The translations under genes and the position numbers were made by a program. From positions 294,256,059 through 294,320,058 of the forward strand of contig NC_057814.1 in the NCBI RefSeq assembly GCF_018294505.1: a stretch of DNA of 64,000 bases. The letters are read 5' to 3'. Origin of the DNA: Triticum aestivum. Taxonomy: Eukaryota; Streptophyta; Magnoliopsida; Poales; Poaceae. The notes beneath the pieces were generated by a model. That model had not been told where the DNA came from, did no database searches, and saw only the letters and a list, made by a program, of their open reading frames with translations. Positions 1 to 10,484 of this stretch are shown here, in pieces (the first letter of the stretch is position 1; every line of letters starts with the position of its first letter).

Positions 1-943
1 TAGCGGGTCCTGCCCGCTTGTTCGACTGGTGGCGCGTTTCACGCCGACGCTCGACGGTGGTTCGAGCGTCTTCGTGAGCTCGTTCCCGAAGGACCTGGCA
101 CTGGTCGCGGAGGGTCCGCGGGTCGGACGACGCTATGGAGATGTTACCACAAGCATCGTCACGACGGGCCGACGCCCGCGGCGGCTGGCGAGGAGGAGGA
201 CAGTGCACCGTGGCTGCAGCTTCCTCGGTCCTCCCAGCGCCAGCATGTGGTGGCTCGGTGGGGCGCCGACCCGAGGGCCCCGCTGGTTGCGGATCGTCTT
301 TGTTGGAGACGGCGACGAGGCTCCGGATGGTGGCCCTCCACTCGTCGAGCTTCTCAGCAGCAGGAGGGAAATCGAGGAGCAGCTGCGCGCGCGCCAAAGC
401 TTCCGCTGGTGTGGGCGGCGGCGACAGCTGCGTGGATCGCGGCGCGCTTCGACTTCTAACTATGTTAGAAGGAGCTCCGTCACGACCCAGCGGCTGCGTG
501 CCATTTTCACCAGCGCTTCGGTGAGCGTGCTGAACCCCTTCATCTTGCCGATGACGCACAGGGCTCTTCCCACGGTGGTGCCCAGGGTCACCAACGTGGT
601 GACGCTGCTCGGCGCGCACACCATGGGAAGAACGCGCGGTGGTCGCCGGTGTAGGCATCCTGGAGGTCGCCGCGCCGCCCGGAGTCGGCACAACGACGCC
701 CCTGGAGGGCCCCGCGCCGCCTGCGGGGGGCCCAGCTCCGTCTTTGGATCCGGCGACGTGTAGTCGGCCGTCTGGCGCGCGAACGACGCCGCTCGCCAGG
801 CTCCGACTGCCTGGGCGATGCTGGTGCTCGCGGGCCGCGGCCCGGGTCCTGTCTGCGACCGGTCCGCTGCTCGTCCGCACCGGCACGGGCCATTCGGCTC
901 CCAACGAGCCGATCGCCGTGGCCGTCTTCTTCTTAGGGGCCAT
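1..943 (-). CDS. Gag-position open frame of element H, N-terminal 314 codons, runs off the edge
   Basis: Reading leftward from an ATG at 943, there are 314 codons without a stop to the window edge. The start is about 75 nt inside the LTR end, where gag normally begins. The protein opens MAPKKKTATAIGSLGAEWP and is rich in Arg, Ala, Pro and Gly. The stretch around codons 190-250 looks like a helical domain (segments LLLDFPPAAEKLDEWRATI and SLVAVSNKDD). No zinc knuckle, protease or RT motif is reached inside the window. A GC-rich region favours chance ORFs, and the opposite strand also has a 244-codon frame, but the position after LTR and primer site favours this one. I do not recognise a named domain, so gag is inferred from position. 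Confidence 0.55.
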   Translation of the reverse strand, partial: MAPKKKTATAIGSLGAEWPVPVRTSSGPVADRTRAAAREHQHRPGSRSLASGVVRAPDGRLHVAGSKDGAGPPAGGAGPSRGVVVPTPGGAATSRMPTPATTARSSHGVRAEQRHHVGDPGHHRGKSPVRHRQDEGVQHAHRSAGENGTQPLGRDGAPSNIVRSRSAPRSTQLSPPPTPAEALARAQLLLDFPPAAEKLDEWRATIRSLVAVSNKDDPQPAGPSGRRPTEPPHAGAGRTEEAAATVHCPPPRQPPRASARRDDACGNISIASSDPRTLRDQCQVLRERAHEDARTTVERRRETRHQSNKRAGPA

Positions 944-995
944 GGCGACGAAGAACTGCTAGGCTAACTACCAGACCAGATTCTCACAATTGCGC

Positions 996-1014
996 CCCCT
1001 ACCTGGCGCGCCAA
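996..1014 (-). other. Putative primer-binding site of element H
   Basis: On the minus strand, just inside the LTR end at 1018, the sequence reads TTTGGCGCGCCAGGTAGGGG after a three-base spacer. Position and the TGG start fit a tRNA-complementary primer site. I cannot name the tRNA by eye. It contains a palindromic AscI-type GGCGCGCC core. Confidence 0.5.
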
Positions 1015-1267
1015 AGATGTCGGTGTGGAACGACACCTATGGGATCACAAGAATCCCTACTACGGTTGCCGGGGCGCAGGGTTGCGAGGAGAGCAGGGCT
1101 AGTAGACAGCACAGGGATCGTTTACCCAGGTTCGGGCCACGAGGATGCGTAAAACCCTAGTCCTGCTTTGGTGGGTGTATTTCTGAGAGTTCTTGAGCTC
1201 TCGAACTAGGTGTGGTCAGTGCGTGGTTCGAAAGAGCCGAATCCTTCTCCAGTATGCCATGGGCCTC

Positions 1268-1275
1268 CTTTTATA
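1268..1275 (-). promoter_or_regulatory. TATA box in the LTR of element H
   Basis: The minus strand reads TATAAAAG within ACTATAAAAGGAGG. It lies in the LTR about 325 bp upstream of the gag-position ATG at 943 and is in the right orientation to drive it. Confidence 0.5.
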
Positions 1276-1687
1276 GTTGAAAGGGGCTTCCACAGTGACA
1301 CACATGAGGTGGAAAGGCGTACAGTGCCCTGAGCTTATCGCTCGTATTACAGGACAAGACGCATTTAATGCATAGCTTAGGTGTCCCCTTGCTTTATTAG
1401 GGACGGGGGCGAGGCCCATCCCGTCCGTCGCCGCTCCTCCTCGCCTTGACACGCGCCCTGGCCAGTGAGGTGCGTGGTGCCATGTAGGCAGCCAGGCAGC
1501 TGAGGTGGCGCGGTGGCGGAGCCTTCATGAAGATCTGCATGCCGCCACGCAGGCGCTCGATGAGTTGGCCTGGGAGCTGCATGTTGCCACGCAGGTGCCC
1601 GCCCAGCTGGTTGGGCTGGCAGCTGCATGTGAACGATGGTGGAAGCCTGTCCGGCGCGGGTTTGGCGGTGGCCTCGCTGGCGTCCTT

Positions 1688-1980
1688 GGCGAGGGCCTTG
1701 CCGGGTGGCCCGGCAAGGGTCTTGCCGTGGCGTGCTGTCGTCCCCGGCAAGGACCTTGCCGGGGGTCTGGTGGCCTTCCTCGGCAAGGATCTTGCCGAGA
1801 ATCGTCGTCTTCTGATCCTCATCTGATCTTGAATATGTCTTCACAAAGATCTGCATGCCACCACAGAGGTGCCTTCCCGAGCCCTGGCCCCATGTTGATG
1901 ACGGCGTTGGGGGCCGTAGGCTCAAGGGTGGCTCGCTCTGTTGGTGTGGGGCGAGCTGTCCCGGCAAGGGTCTTGCCGGG
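1688..1980. repeat. Five quasi-palindromes in the H LTR
   Basis: Copies of the form CGGCAAGG-N-CTTGCCG lie near 1688-1704, 1711-1727, 1742-1764, 1779-1799 and 1960-1980. The 1742-1764 copy is a near-perfect 23-bp palindrome. Each could form a hairpin in RNA or bind a dimeric protein. The cluster lies in the LTR upstream of the TATA box on the minus strand, the usual place for enhancer repeats. Confidence 0.75.
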
Positions 1981-2785
1981 GAACCTACTTCGTCCCTCTG
2001 CTTTTTGTGGTCTTGGCCTTGGCGTTGCTTTGATTGTCTTGGGCTTCGGTCTTACCTTGGCTCATCTCCCTTGTTCTGCTTGGTGTGGTCGTGGGCGCGG
2101 CTCCGACTGCCCGTGCATAGGTAAAGGGATACAAAAGCGTGCCCCTATTTTTGTACACCGACAGTTGAACTGAATGATATTTTTTCAAAAAGAAGATTTT
2201 TCGTGTATTTTTTCCGTCCGAAAAATAGAGTGCTTGTACTAATATATCTGTGTATTTGTACTGAGCTATTTTTCACAGTCTGAAAACGTTTTGGGTTGAG
2301 CAATCGAACTTTCATCATGGAACCTACATGCTTTATATAGCTGAACTAAAATAAACCTTTTCCACAATAAATGTGCTGTGTTTTTTATATGGTTTTCTTT
2401 GAGCATATATCCCTCAGGTACAAATACAGTAACACACTACAAGTTCACAAAGAAACATGAGATATCCTCACATATTAGTTTTTCTATAGACAAAGAAAAA
2501 TCCATTAGACATATCGTCAACCAGTAATTTTAAATTGTGCTGAACGCACACAATAAAGAATTAGTCATTCTATACATCTTGGTGTAATCAAATGTATTGC
2601 AAAATTTCCCAAGCGAACATCCACATTTTGTGAATTGAACCTTATTCATTTTTTACATAGAATAAACTACAGTAGCATTTTTTGTGCGGATGGAATCTGC
2701 TACAGAGAAAAATGGCAACCAAAATCATGTCACTTGCCGGCTAGCATCCACGAAAACTGAGACAAAATGCAGAAGATCAAACTAA

Positions 2786-2800
2786 GAGCATCTCCAGCCG
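2786..2800 (+). repeat. Left terminal inverted repeat of Harbinger
   Basis: GAGCATCTCCAGCCG is preceded by the target-site duplication TAA at 2783-2785. It matches the right end at 4878-4892 in inverted orientation over all 15 bases. Confidence 0.95.
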
Positions 2801-3228
2801 CGCCCCCAACAGGCCCCCCCGACGACTTTTTCGGCGCCGGCGCCAAAAAAAGGCCCAGTCGCGCCCCAGGACGACGAAAAGCGCCGGTTCGGCCCTTTTT
2901 TCCGCCCGGCGGCCGCAGGCCGAACCCGGCGCGCTGGGGGGCGCTTGGGGGCTCCGGCGCAAGGGAAAAGCGCGGCTGGCCCACGCCGTCAGGTGAAAAG
3001 TCAAGATTTTCTTCCCCGACCCGCCTCCCACCCCCCGCGCTCTCGGCCGCCACTAGGTATATCCCGGCGCCGCCCCGCCGCCCTTCACAGGTAGATAGCC
3101 ATTCCCCGCCGGAAAAATAGCAAAGGTTCACCGCGGCAGCCCCTCCGACACCAGCTGGGCATTTCCGGCCGCCGTTTCCGGCCGCGGAGGGGCAGTTTAG
3201 CGGCGGGTGCACGCCCACCGCGCGCAAG

Positions 3229-4566
3229 GTGTTCGGCGATTTTCCTGCCTCGGCGATGGACTCAGATGACGAGGAAGTGCTCGCCGCGCTGCTGGAGGAG
3301 GAAGCCGAGGCCGACGTCCAGGAAGAAGAGCATCTCATGGTGCTCGCCGCCCTCGCCCAGCTGCTGGCGAGCAATGAAAAGCCGCGGCGAGGTGGCTCGG
3401 CGCCGGGGCGGGTGAAAGCAAAGAACCGGCATCGTCTCGAAGGCTACTGCATGCTCTACTCCGACTACTTCGCCGATGCTCCACTTCACGGCGACAGAAC
3501 ATTTCGGCGCCGTTATCGGATGAGCAGAAGGCTTTTCCTCAGGATTGTGAATTCCATCCGGGAGTTCGACAACTACTTCAAATGCAAGATGGATTGCACC
3601 GGCAAACTTGGATTCACCTCCATCCAGAAATGCACGACAGCGATGAGGATGCTTGCATACGGAGCTCCCGGTGACTCACAGGACGACTATGGGCGCATGG
3701 CCGAGTCCACCAGCATAGAGTGTTTCTACAAGTTCTGTCGGGCAGTGGTGGCAGTATTTGGACCGCAATACTTGAGAACACCCAATGCGGAAGATACTGC
3801 TCGGATCCTAGCACAGAATGCAGCAAGAGGATTTCCTGGGATGCTTGGAAGCATCGACTGCATGCATTGGAAATGGAAGAATTGCCCATTTGCTTGGCAG
3901 GGGATGTACAAAGGCGCCAAAGGCGGTTGCAGTGTGGTACTTGAGGCGGTGGCCACACAGGACCTCTGGATTTGGCACTCCTTCTTTGGTATGCCAGGAA
4001 CTCACAATGACATCAACGTGCTGCAGTGCTCTCCTGTCTTTGCCAAGCTTGTTGAAGGTCATTCTCCTCCGGTGAACTTCGAGATCAATGGGCGGCACTA
4101 CAACAAGGGGTACTATCTAGTTGATGGCATCTATCCGAGATGGTCGACATTTGTGAAGACCATCAAAAACCCTGTGCCTAGAGGCAAGAACGCCTGGTTT
4201 GCGAAGATTCAGGAGGCTTGCAGGAAGGATGTCGAGCGGGCATTTGGTGTGCTCCAATCTCGATTTGCTGTTGTCCGGTACCCCGCTCAGACCTGGTCGA
4301 AAGATCAAATGTGGGAGATCATGACCTGCTGTGTCATCTTGCACAACATGATCATTGAGAGCGAGCAGGAAGATCCAGTGTTTGACACTGAACCATACCA
4401 CATGCAGGGTCCTCTTGCCCAAGTTGATCACCAGCTATCGGCAACCTGGACTGCCTACCTCAGTATGCGTCAGGAGATCCGAGACCCACAGGTGCATCAT
4501 CAACTACAGCAAGATCTGATAGAGCACCTATGGAGGCTCAAGGGCGACACCGGGCGCAACGTGTGA
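3229..4566 (+). CDS. PIF/Harbinger transposase (DDE nuclease, HARBI1-like)
   Basis: The 445-codon frame encodes a DDE endonuclease that cuts and rejoins transposon ends. The first Met at 3229 is possible, but the Met at 3256 (residue 10), followed by an acidic [16 protein letters not shown] stretch, is a likelier start. A DNA-binding-like N-terminal region (residues about 70-130) precedes the catalytic fold. Probable catalytic residues are D210 in GSIDCMHW, D261 in GTHNDINV and E336 in [13 protein letters not shown]; the conserved LVDGIYP is at 297-303. The length is typical for plant Harbinger transposases. No stop or frameshift is visible, so the protein may be functional. Its partner Myb-like protein is not encoded here and would have to act in trans. 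Confidence 0.93.
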   Translation: MFGDFPASAMDSDDEEVLAALLEEEAEADVQEEEHLMVLAALAQLLASNEKPRRGGSAPGRVKAKNRHRLEGYCMLYSDYFADAPLHGDRTFRRRYRMSRRLFLRIVNSIREFDNYFKCKMDCTGKLGFTSIQKCTTAMRMLAYGAPGDSQDDYGRMAESTSIECFYKFCRAVVAVFGPQYLRTPNAEDTARILAQNAARGFPGMLGSIDCMHWKWKNCPFAWQGMYKGAKGGCSVVLEAVATQDLWIWHSFFGMPGTHNDINVLQCSPVFAKLVEGHSPPVNFEINGRHYNKGYYLVDGIYPRWSTFVKTIKNPVPRGKNAWFAKIQEACRKDVERAFGVLQSRFAVVRYPAQTWSKDQMWEIMTCCVILHNMIIESEQEDPVFDTEPYHMQGPLAQVDHQLSATWTAYLSMRQEIRDPQVHHQLQQDLIEHLWRLKGDTGRNV

Positions 4567-4877
4567 TGAAATATGAGTTTTTATTTGTTGAACTATATAA
4601 TTTGTATTGAACTATTTGTTGTTGAACTATTTTGTTGAAGCATTTGAATTTTCTGTGATAAAATATGTGATAAAAAAATATTTATGTTGATAATTGAACG
4701 CCGAGCCACGGCGAACCATGCCGAATATGGGCCTATTCTCGCCCATATGGGCCTTTTTCGTCGAAATGGGGCTTCGAAAGTGGGCCAAAATCGGCGACTG
4801 GGCGCAAAACCGCCCCAGCGCCGAACGAATCGCCGGCTCATCCCCGGGGGCGATTTTTATGCGTCCTGGGGGGCCAA

Positions 4878-4892
4878 CGGCTGGAGATGCTC
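4878..4892 (-). repeat. Right terminal inverted repeat of Harbinger
   Basis: CGGCTGGAGATGCTC is the exact inverse of the left end and is followed by TAA at 4893-4895. Confidence 0.95.
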
Positions 4893-6616
4893 TAATAAAA
4901 CGCTTGCTGCATCCATCAGCAATCATGCATGACCAAGCAATTGCAAAGCAAAGGCGCTGGTGTTCTTCGGGTGTGTGTGCTCGACTTGGACGAATGTGCA
5001 ACGCTTGGTGAACTTGGTGGCCGCGACCCGCAATTCTACTTGTACTGGTGTCAACGCTCCACTTGGACGGCTGCTAGAGGGACCAGTACACAAAGAGAGG
5101 GAGGTGCATTGGAGTGAGACGACCAGCCACCACACGACAGCATCCAGGGGTGGAGCAACGGATGGCCTGCAGCCAGCTCTTCCGAGGGACCGGTGGTGGA
5201 GCACCGAGGTGGACTGGTGAGCTGGGTGACGAACGGGAATAGAGTCAAGGAGCGGCGACCGTCGTTGGCCCTCGAAGCAAGAAAAGTGAATCGAGACGGT
5301 TAACTAGTTGAACTAAGGTAGTCAACTAACTGATTGCAATAAACAGTCTAAATCACTTTTCTTCTGGTGGAAGCGGAGGAATGATTAACAAAATACATAA
5401 ATTCATTTTTATTAACACAAAAAATAACTGCAACGACGAGGACTACAAAATGCACTGTACAGGCAGAGTAAACATACGACTCCCATTCTAAAAAAAATCA
5501 AACTTAATAGCTCTCAGAGTTTGAACTATTGTACACTTTTTTGTCGAACTGATGCAAAAATCCCTCATGTAGCAAATTGTCATACAATATAAAACCGATG
5601 AACCGAACTGGTTCAATAACACAAATCGAACTTCTATATGTGCTTATTTATGAACTGATAATATAAATACGCAGTGAACTGGTAGACCTAGTGTGTTTTT
5701 CTTTTGTACAGAGCGAATGTTTTACAAGCTACACAGGCAAGACATACATGATAAATTGTTCACAAAAGCATTTGAATCATGTTCAAGCACCCACATGAAC
5801 ACAATAAAAATCATCAGCAATTTGAACTTCAAAATGGACATTGTAAAAACAAATAGCAACATTTTTAAGCAACAAAAATTTGACAGCAATCAACTTTATA
5901 AAACAACAAGCAAAAGTAGTGCAGCAACATACACATTCATCTCTTAGATCACTTCCTGTAATGCTTTCTATAGGTTAGTTGCATCCGTTTCAAGTAGCAC
6001 AAGCCTGCATCCCATAGCCCAAGTTATACATACAGCCTAGTGTAAGGCCATCATTTCAGCGTGCATGGTATCACTGACCTCACTGACCTCCTCAAGATGA
6101 TGACCTTGTCCCACTACAACAGCTTACCAATTATTAAATATCAGCAGAATGTTACATTGTCGAGAGGTTTATGCTTCAAGCTCAATAAACATTTTTCTTA
6201 ATTAAAAGAATGAGAAAAGAAACTATAAATGAGCTTCATACTATGAATAAATGAGCATAAAAATATTCTCTCCGCTACAGACTAAAAGAGACATCAGTAC
6301 TAGAATGACTCGAGAAGAATTTTAGATTTGTAGCAGCACACGCACCAAACTTACTGATTTTTCTTGAACTTATTTTAGGCGATTGCATCAGTACTAGAAT
6401 GTCTAGACAAATAGTTCAGATTTGTAGCAGCACACACGAGAAAATTACAGAATTTTATAGAATCAAAACAAACTTACAGAATTTTGAAAACTGAACTGAC
6501 GATTTTTCTGCACATGCACCCAACAAATTTCACTTCTACAACTGTATGCATAAGTACCAAAAAACAGTATGCTAATAAACCATTTTTTACGGCGGCGTCG
6601 GCTCACTCCGTGCAAC

Positions 6617-6675
6617 GTCTCTGAACTTGGTGTATGCCAGCGGTAGAACTTCCCGGCCTTCCAAACTTGTACTGA
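6617..6675 (-). repeat. Dispersed repeat copy 1 in G
   Basis: This 59-bp segment is roughly 70% identical by eye to 8733-8792, in the same orientation. On the minus strand both give a short peptide with a Y-x-K-F-R/K-D core (YTKFRDV here), so the pair may be old exon duplicates or simply a repeat. Confidence 0.5.
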
Positions 6676-8732
6676 AGATATGTACCAAACAACAGTATGC
6701 ATAAGTATTCCGAAGACATACAATAGCTACACACAACCGTGAGTTACCAAAAAAACACAACAGTTTGTGCATTTTTTATAAAGCTTTTATATGCATAACA
6801 CAATGACATTTTTTTTAGCACTACTTCTGCATTTTAGACATGCTATGCTAGAAATAACATGGTAACTGAAGTGAGTGAAATCAGATAAGATTGGTGAACT
6901 ATGAAATGCATAAAAAAAGGAACACGCACACTATTTCTATGCCAAAATACATAAAGTTATGCTTTTTCAGGTGGCTAGCGCAGTGGGTATGAACTGGTTG
7001 CTCACCCGCAAAAAAAAAAGGTATGAACTGGTTTCTTTTTTAATTGCCATATGCATAAAGTTATGCATCAGTATGAACTAGTAATTGTTTACTTGCTAGT
7101 AATGGAAATGAAAGAATTACTTCATCACATCAATCATATCCTTCATATAGGAAAGGGAGTGGCAATCCGTTTAATTAAATGGTTCACGGGATTACAACTA
7201 AGAAAAGTAGCAACACAATATTTCTGCAAATGCCACTTCGTAGTGGTTCAACTTGCAGTTACTAACGAGGACAGTTAGTGACTTTGTGTGGCAAAAAAAA
7301 GGAACGCATGACACATGCATTAGGGAGAAATTACCTCTACCTCCTGCCTTGATAGAGGATACGTACTTCCAATACACGAATAGCAGAACTGAAGAGTGGT
7401 TCTCGTCACCGGTATACAGTCGCTCCAGCCTCCCTCGTGCTGCATTCAGAGAGAATAAATTAGTGACAGAAAGGACATTTAGAGAGGAAGAGAAAATATT
7501 TTGCTACAACAAAATTCACACACAACGAATTGAAACATTCAGTAACCTGCAAGAAAACATTTTTTACACCTAATCTTTCAACTATCATAAACATCAATAT
7601 AAACTTTATCTTCACTTCTCCTAGGCACTATCTGGACATGGTGAAGACTAGCTAATGTAAGGATAGGCACAGAACGTTTAATATTGAACTTTTTGGTTAA
7701 GAGAAATTTTGAAAATGGCAAAAACAACATATATTTTTCTTTCTGAACTCGCAAAATGAAACAGTGGACTTGTATGATCAGATTTTTTGAACAGCCTCGG
7801 TCTGGGAACATGGACTTATAGAAGTCAACCTTTTTGGGGTTTTAATTTTAAATTTGGTTTCATGTCCGAACTGATGATGTCGTTAGCTCTGAACTTGAAT
7901 AGCTTATGTAGTAGAGCTGATTGAATTTAAACAAAATAAAATGATTTGAAATTAAGCACTTGTGGCGGTTTGTTCTTTGAACTTATCTGCTAGCAACACA
8001 TGAACTATCCTGTAGAGATTTTTTTTTGAAATAGTTGAACTACCATGTAGAAAAGAAATTTTGTTGACACGTATTCACCAACCAAAATAGACAGGAAGTT
8101 CCAACCTTTTATTTGCAGTCGGCAGCTAATCCAGATGCCAGGAGACAACACGTCGTCTGTGACACTTAAACAACACCTAGCAGACAACTCACAAGCAACT
8201 GCAGACCGTATCACGAGGCGGGGAAACCGGTGCTGAGCTAGAAGGGGACATCGGCGCTGCTGGAAGAGAGGCGGAAACGGCGTCCAATTCGTTGTTGCAT
8301 TGTCCAGGGGCACGATTTGGGAAGGTCTCCTTCCCTATGGCCACTGATGTTTTAACTTGTACAAAACAAAATAAATTAGTCGTCAACACTGATGACTAAT
8401 TGCATCATTTCAGGGATCCAGTACGTGCTCCACGGTCAATTGCTAGGCTTAGGTGGCTGCTAATTAACAACAACCAAATCCAGTCTTCCATTGGATCCTT
8501 ATACATATGGCTGGCTGGCTTGTACATAGTACACATGGGCATCCTCTGTCATCCTCTCAAGATCTTATAAGTACCGAGGAACTGAAATTCTGTAACTTCT
8601 TTATTAAAATGCAGAAGCGCATTAACATCAGAGGAGTGTATTCATTGAAGTCCATGCTGAAGATCTGCAGTAGACAGTCACGAGATTTTGACTCCGCCTC
8701 CATCAGCAATTGCTCCAATGTCCCCGGATTAC

Positions 8733-8792
8733 TATCCTTGAACTTTTGGTACACCATTATTAGAACTTTCTGGTTTTCCACATTTGCACTGA
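8733..8792 (-). repeat. Dispersed repeat copy 2 in G
   Basis: This is the partner of 6617-6675. It lies in an 81-codon minus-strand frame (8802 to 8557) containing VYQKFKDSNPGTLEQLL. I do not recognise the peptide. It could be an exon captured by G. Confidence 0.45.
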
Positions 8793-9234
8793 CAATTTTC
8801 ATACTTCTTCACAAAATCAAACTTCTGAACTTGTGCGATGACAGTAATTGAACTTGCAAAGGAACACTCAGTACATGTCGATGGCTGTATCAATGGCAAA
8901 GGAAGGAGCTGTCGGCACTCAAAATGGTGCAAAGGCCGTCAACGAAGTCCAAGTTGGTTTTCTGTGGCAAAAAAATCACAGATTAGGGAAGGTAGACAGA
9001 GATCAATGGAAAATTGGTTTGCTTTGGAAAAAAAAGTTCAGACCTTCCAGAAAAAATGGTACGACATGGACGACAGCCAGCAAACGGGACGAGGGAGATC
9101 GGCCGGCGGTGGATCGAGGTGCCACGCGCGTGGAAGAAGGATGGCTGGCGCCCGAGCATGAGGGAGAACGGAGGGGGAAGGCGGGGTGGAGGTTGGCATA
9201 TGGGAGGAGCTTGCGGCGGCCATGAGCGGGAGGA

Positions 9235-9373
9235 GCTTGCAGCGGTCGTCTGCACGGGGGAGGGATACAGCGGCCGTCGGTGCAAGGAAGGATGCGGCGG
9301 TCGTCGGTGCGGGGGAGGGATGCGGCGGCCGTCGGTGCAGGGGAGGGATGCGGCGGCCGTCGGTGGCGCGGCG
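9235..9373 (+). repeat. GC-rich 28-bp minisatellite
   Basis: Four clear units begin at 9263, 9290, 9318 and 9346, each about 28 bp with the core GGATGCGGCGGCCGTCGGTG; a degenerate unit precedes them at 9235. The run creates long frames in several phases (including a 291-codon one) that are not credible genes. Confidence 0.8.
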
Positions 9374-9618
9374 GGCGGCACTCTGGAGGGAGGCGGTGGC
9401 CGGCGACGCGGAATAGGGAGGCCGTGGCCGGCGCACAGGAGGGTGGCGGCGGGCGGTGCTCGGGAGGGAGGCGAGGTGGCGAGTTCAGGATGTTTTTTCG
9501 TGGGGTTCCTACGGGCGGGCTTGTTTCTACCGGGTCTGGCCTTCGTCAAAATCGCATCGTGGCTCTATATAAAGAAGGCTAAAAAAATTGGAAGAAAAAG
9601 AGAGAAGGGGCAATGCTA

Positions 9619-9844
9619 CTATCCTTTTACCACACTTGTGCTTCAGAGTAGCATCATGTTTTTCATACAGAGAGTCTTTGAGTTATCACTTTCATATAAT
9701 AGTGGGAATTTTCATTATAGAACTTGGCTTGCTATCCTTTTACCACACTTGTGCTTCAGAGTAGCACCATGTTTTTCATACAGAGAGTCTTTGAGTTATC
9801 ACTTTCATATAATAGTGGGAGTTTTCATTATAGAACTTGGCTTG
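9619..9844 (+). repeat. 113-bp tandem duplication in E internal region
   Basis: Units 9619-9731 and 9732-9844 are nearly identical; for example ATCATG versus ACCATG near the start, and GGGAATT versus GGGAGTT. The matching stretch at 19730-19850 has one unit only, so the duplication is specific to this copy or family. Confidence 0.85.
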
Positions 9845-10484
9845 TATATTCCGATGATGGGCTTCTTTAAATGCCCGTGGTCTTCATGAGCAAGCAAGTT
9901 GGATGCACACCCACTTAGTTTTCAGTTCGAGCTTCCATACACTTATAGCTCTTAGTGCATCCGTTGCATGGCAATCCCTACTCCTTGCATTGACATCAAT
10001 TGATGGGCATCTTCATAGCCTGTTGATTAGCCGCGTCGATGTGAGACTTTCTTTCTTTTTGTCTTCTCCACAACAACCTCCACCATCATATTCTATTCCA
10101 CCTATAGTGTTATATCCATGGCTCACGCTCATGTATTGCGTGAAAGTTGAAAAGACTTGAGAACATTAAAAGTATGAAACAATTGCGTGGCTTGTCATCG
10201 GGGTTGTGCATGATGAAATACTTTGTGTGATGAAGATGGAGCATAGCCAGACTATATGATTTTGTAGGGATAACTTTCTTTGACCATGTTATTTTGAAAA
10301 GACATGTTGCTTTATTAGTATACTTGAAGTATTATTATCTTAATGTCAAATGATAGACTATTGCCTTGAATCACTCGTGTCTTCATATTCATGCCATGAT
10401 TAGATTATATGATCAAGATTATGCTAGGTAGCATTCCACATCAAAAATTATCTTTTTATCATCTGCCTACTCGAGAACGAGCAG

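Larger units (their letters stand above)
1..2163 (-). mobile_element. Partial LTR retrotransposon H (5' end, minus strand)
   Basis: This is the 5' end of an LTR retrotransposon read leftward; the rest lies beyond the left edge. The order on the minus strand is a 1,146-bp LTR (2163 to 1018), a primer-site-like stretch, a leader of about 75 nt, then a long open frame in gag position (943 to 1). The LTR ends are a perfect 8-bp inverted pair, TGTCGGTG and CACCGACA. The base composition is GC-rich, unlike the AT-rich DNA to its right, so H was inserted into element G. The right flank GTTGA (2164-2168) is the expected target-site duplication, but the left partner is outside the window. The superfamily cannot be fixed without pol; Gypsy is likely from LTR style and primer site. 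Confidence 0.75.
1018..2163 (-). repeat. 5' LTR of element H
   Basis: The LTR is bounded by TGTCGGTG (1018-1025) and CACCGACA (2156-2163). A minus-strand TATA box lies at 1268-1275, so transcription would start near 1240 and read toward the gag-like frame. The stretch farthest from gag (1688-1980, U3 of this orientation) holds five GGCAAGG/CTTGCC quasi-palindromes, listed separately. Only one LTR is visible, so age cannot be estimated. Confidence 0.8.
2786..4892 (+). mobile_element. Complete PIF/Harbinger transposon
   Basis: The element is 2,107 bp with 15-bp perfect terminal inverted repeats, GAGCATCTCCAGCCG at 2786-2800 and its complement at 4878-4892. It is flanked by the 3-bp duplication TAA (2783-2785 and 4893-4895), the PIF/Harbinger signature. 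GC-rich subterminal DNA follows each end. It encodes one transposase frame (3229-4566). No second, Myb/SANT-like ORF is visible, although PIF/Harbinger elements normally need one. The flanking unit G is older. Perfect ends and an open transposase suggest a recent insertion. Confidence 0.95.
2164..9575. mobile_element. Unclassified AT-rich repeat G, interrupted by Harbinger (2786-4892)
   Basis: This AT-rich DNA has no coding region I can support. It is one unit because the word TGAACT (and TGAACTG/TGAACTT) recurs about 30 times on the plus strand on both sides of the Harbinger insertion and only a few times on the minus strand. Small GC-richer islands at about 6590-6680, 7380-7450, 8100-8350 and 8640-8800 look exon-like on the minus strand, and two of them are diverged copies of each other. 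The right end, 9050-9480, is GC-rich with a minisatellite. I found no convincing terminal inverted repeat. A CACTA or Mutator type is possible; the right border near 9575 is where WHAM-like sequence begins. Confidence 0.45.

Noticed and set aside
29..763. 244-codon plus-strand frame
   Set aside because: It is the antisense shadow of the open minus-strand gag-position frame of H in GC-rich DNA; no motif.
2434..2440. CACTACAAG word in G as a CACTA end
   Set aside because: It is internal to G, has no matching inverted end and lacks subterminal structure; a chance match.
2730..3374. 214-codon minus-strand frame over the Harbinger left end
   Set aside because: It crosses the transposon border and the transposase start and is Ser/Arg-rich from GC-rich DNA; not a second Harbinger ORF.
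9014..9889. 291-codon plus-strand frame
   Set aside because: It is generated by the GC-rich minisatellite and runs across the G/E border into the E tandem duplication.
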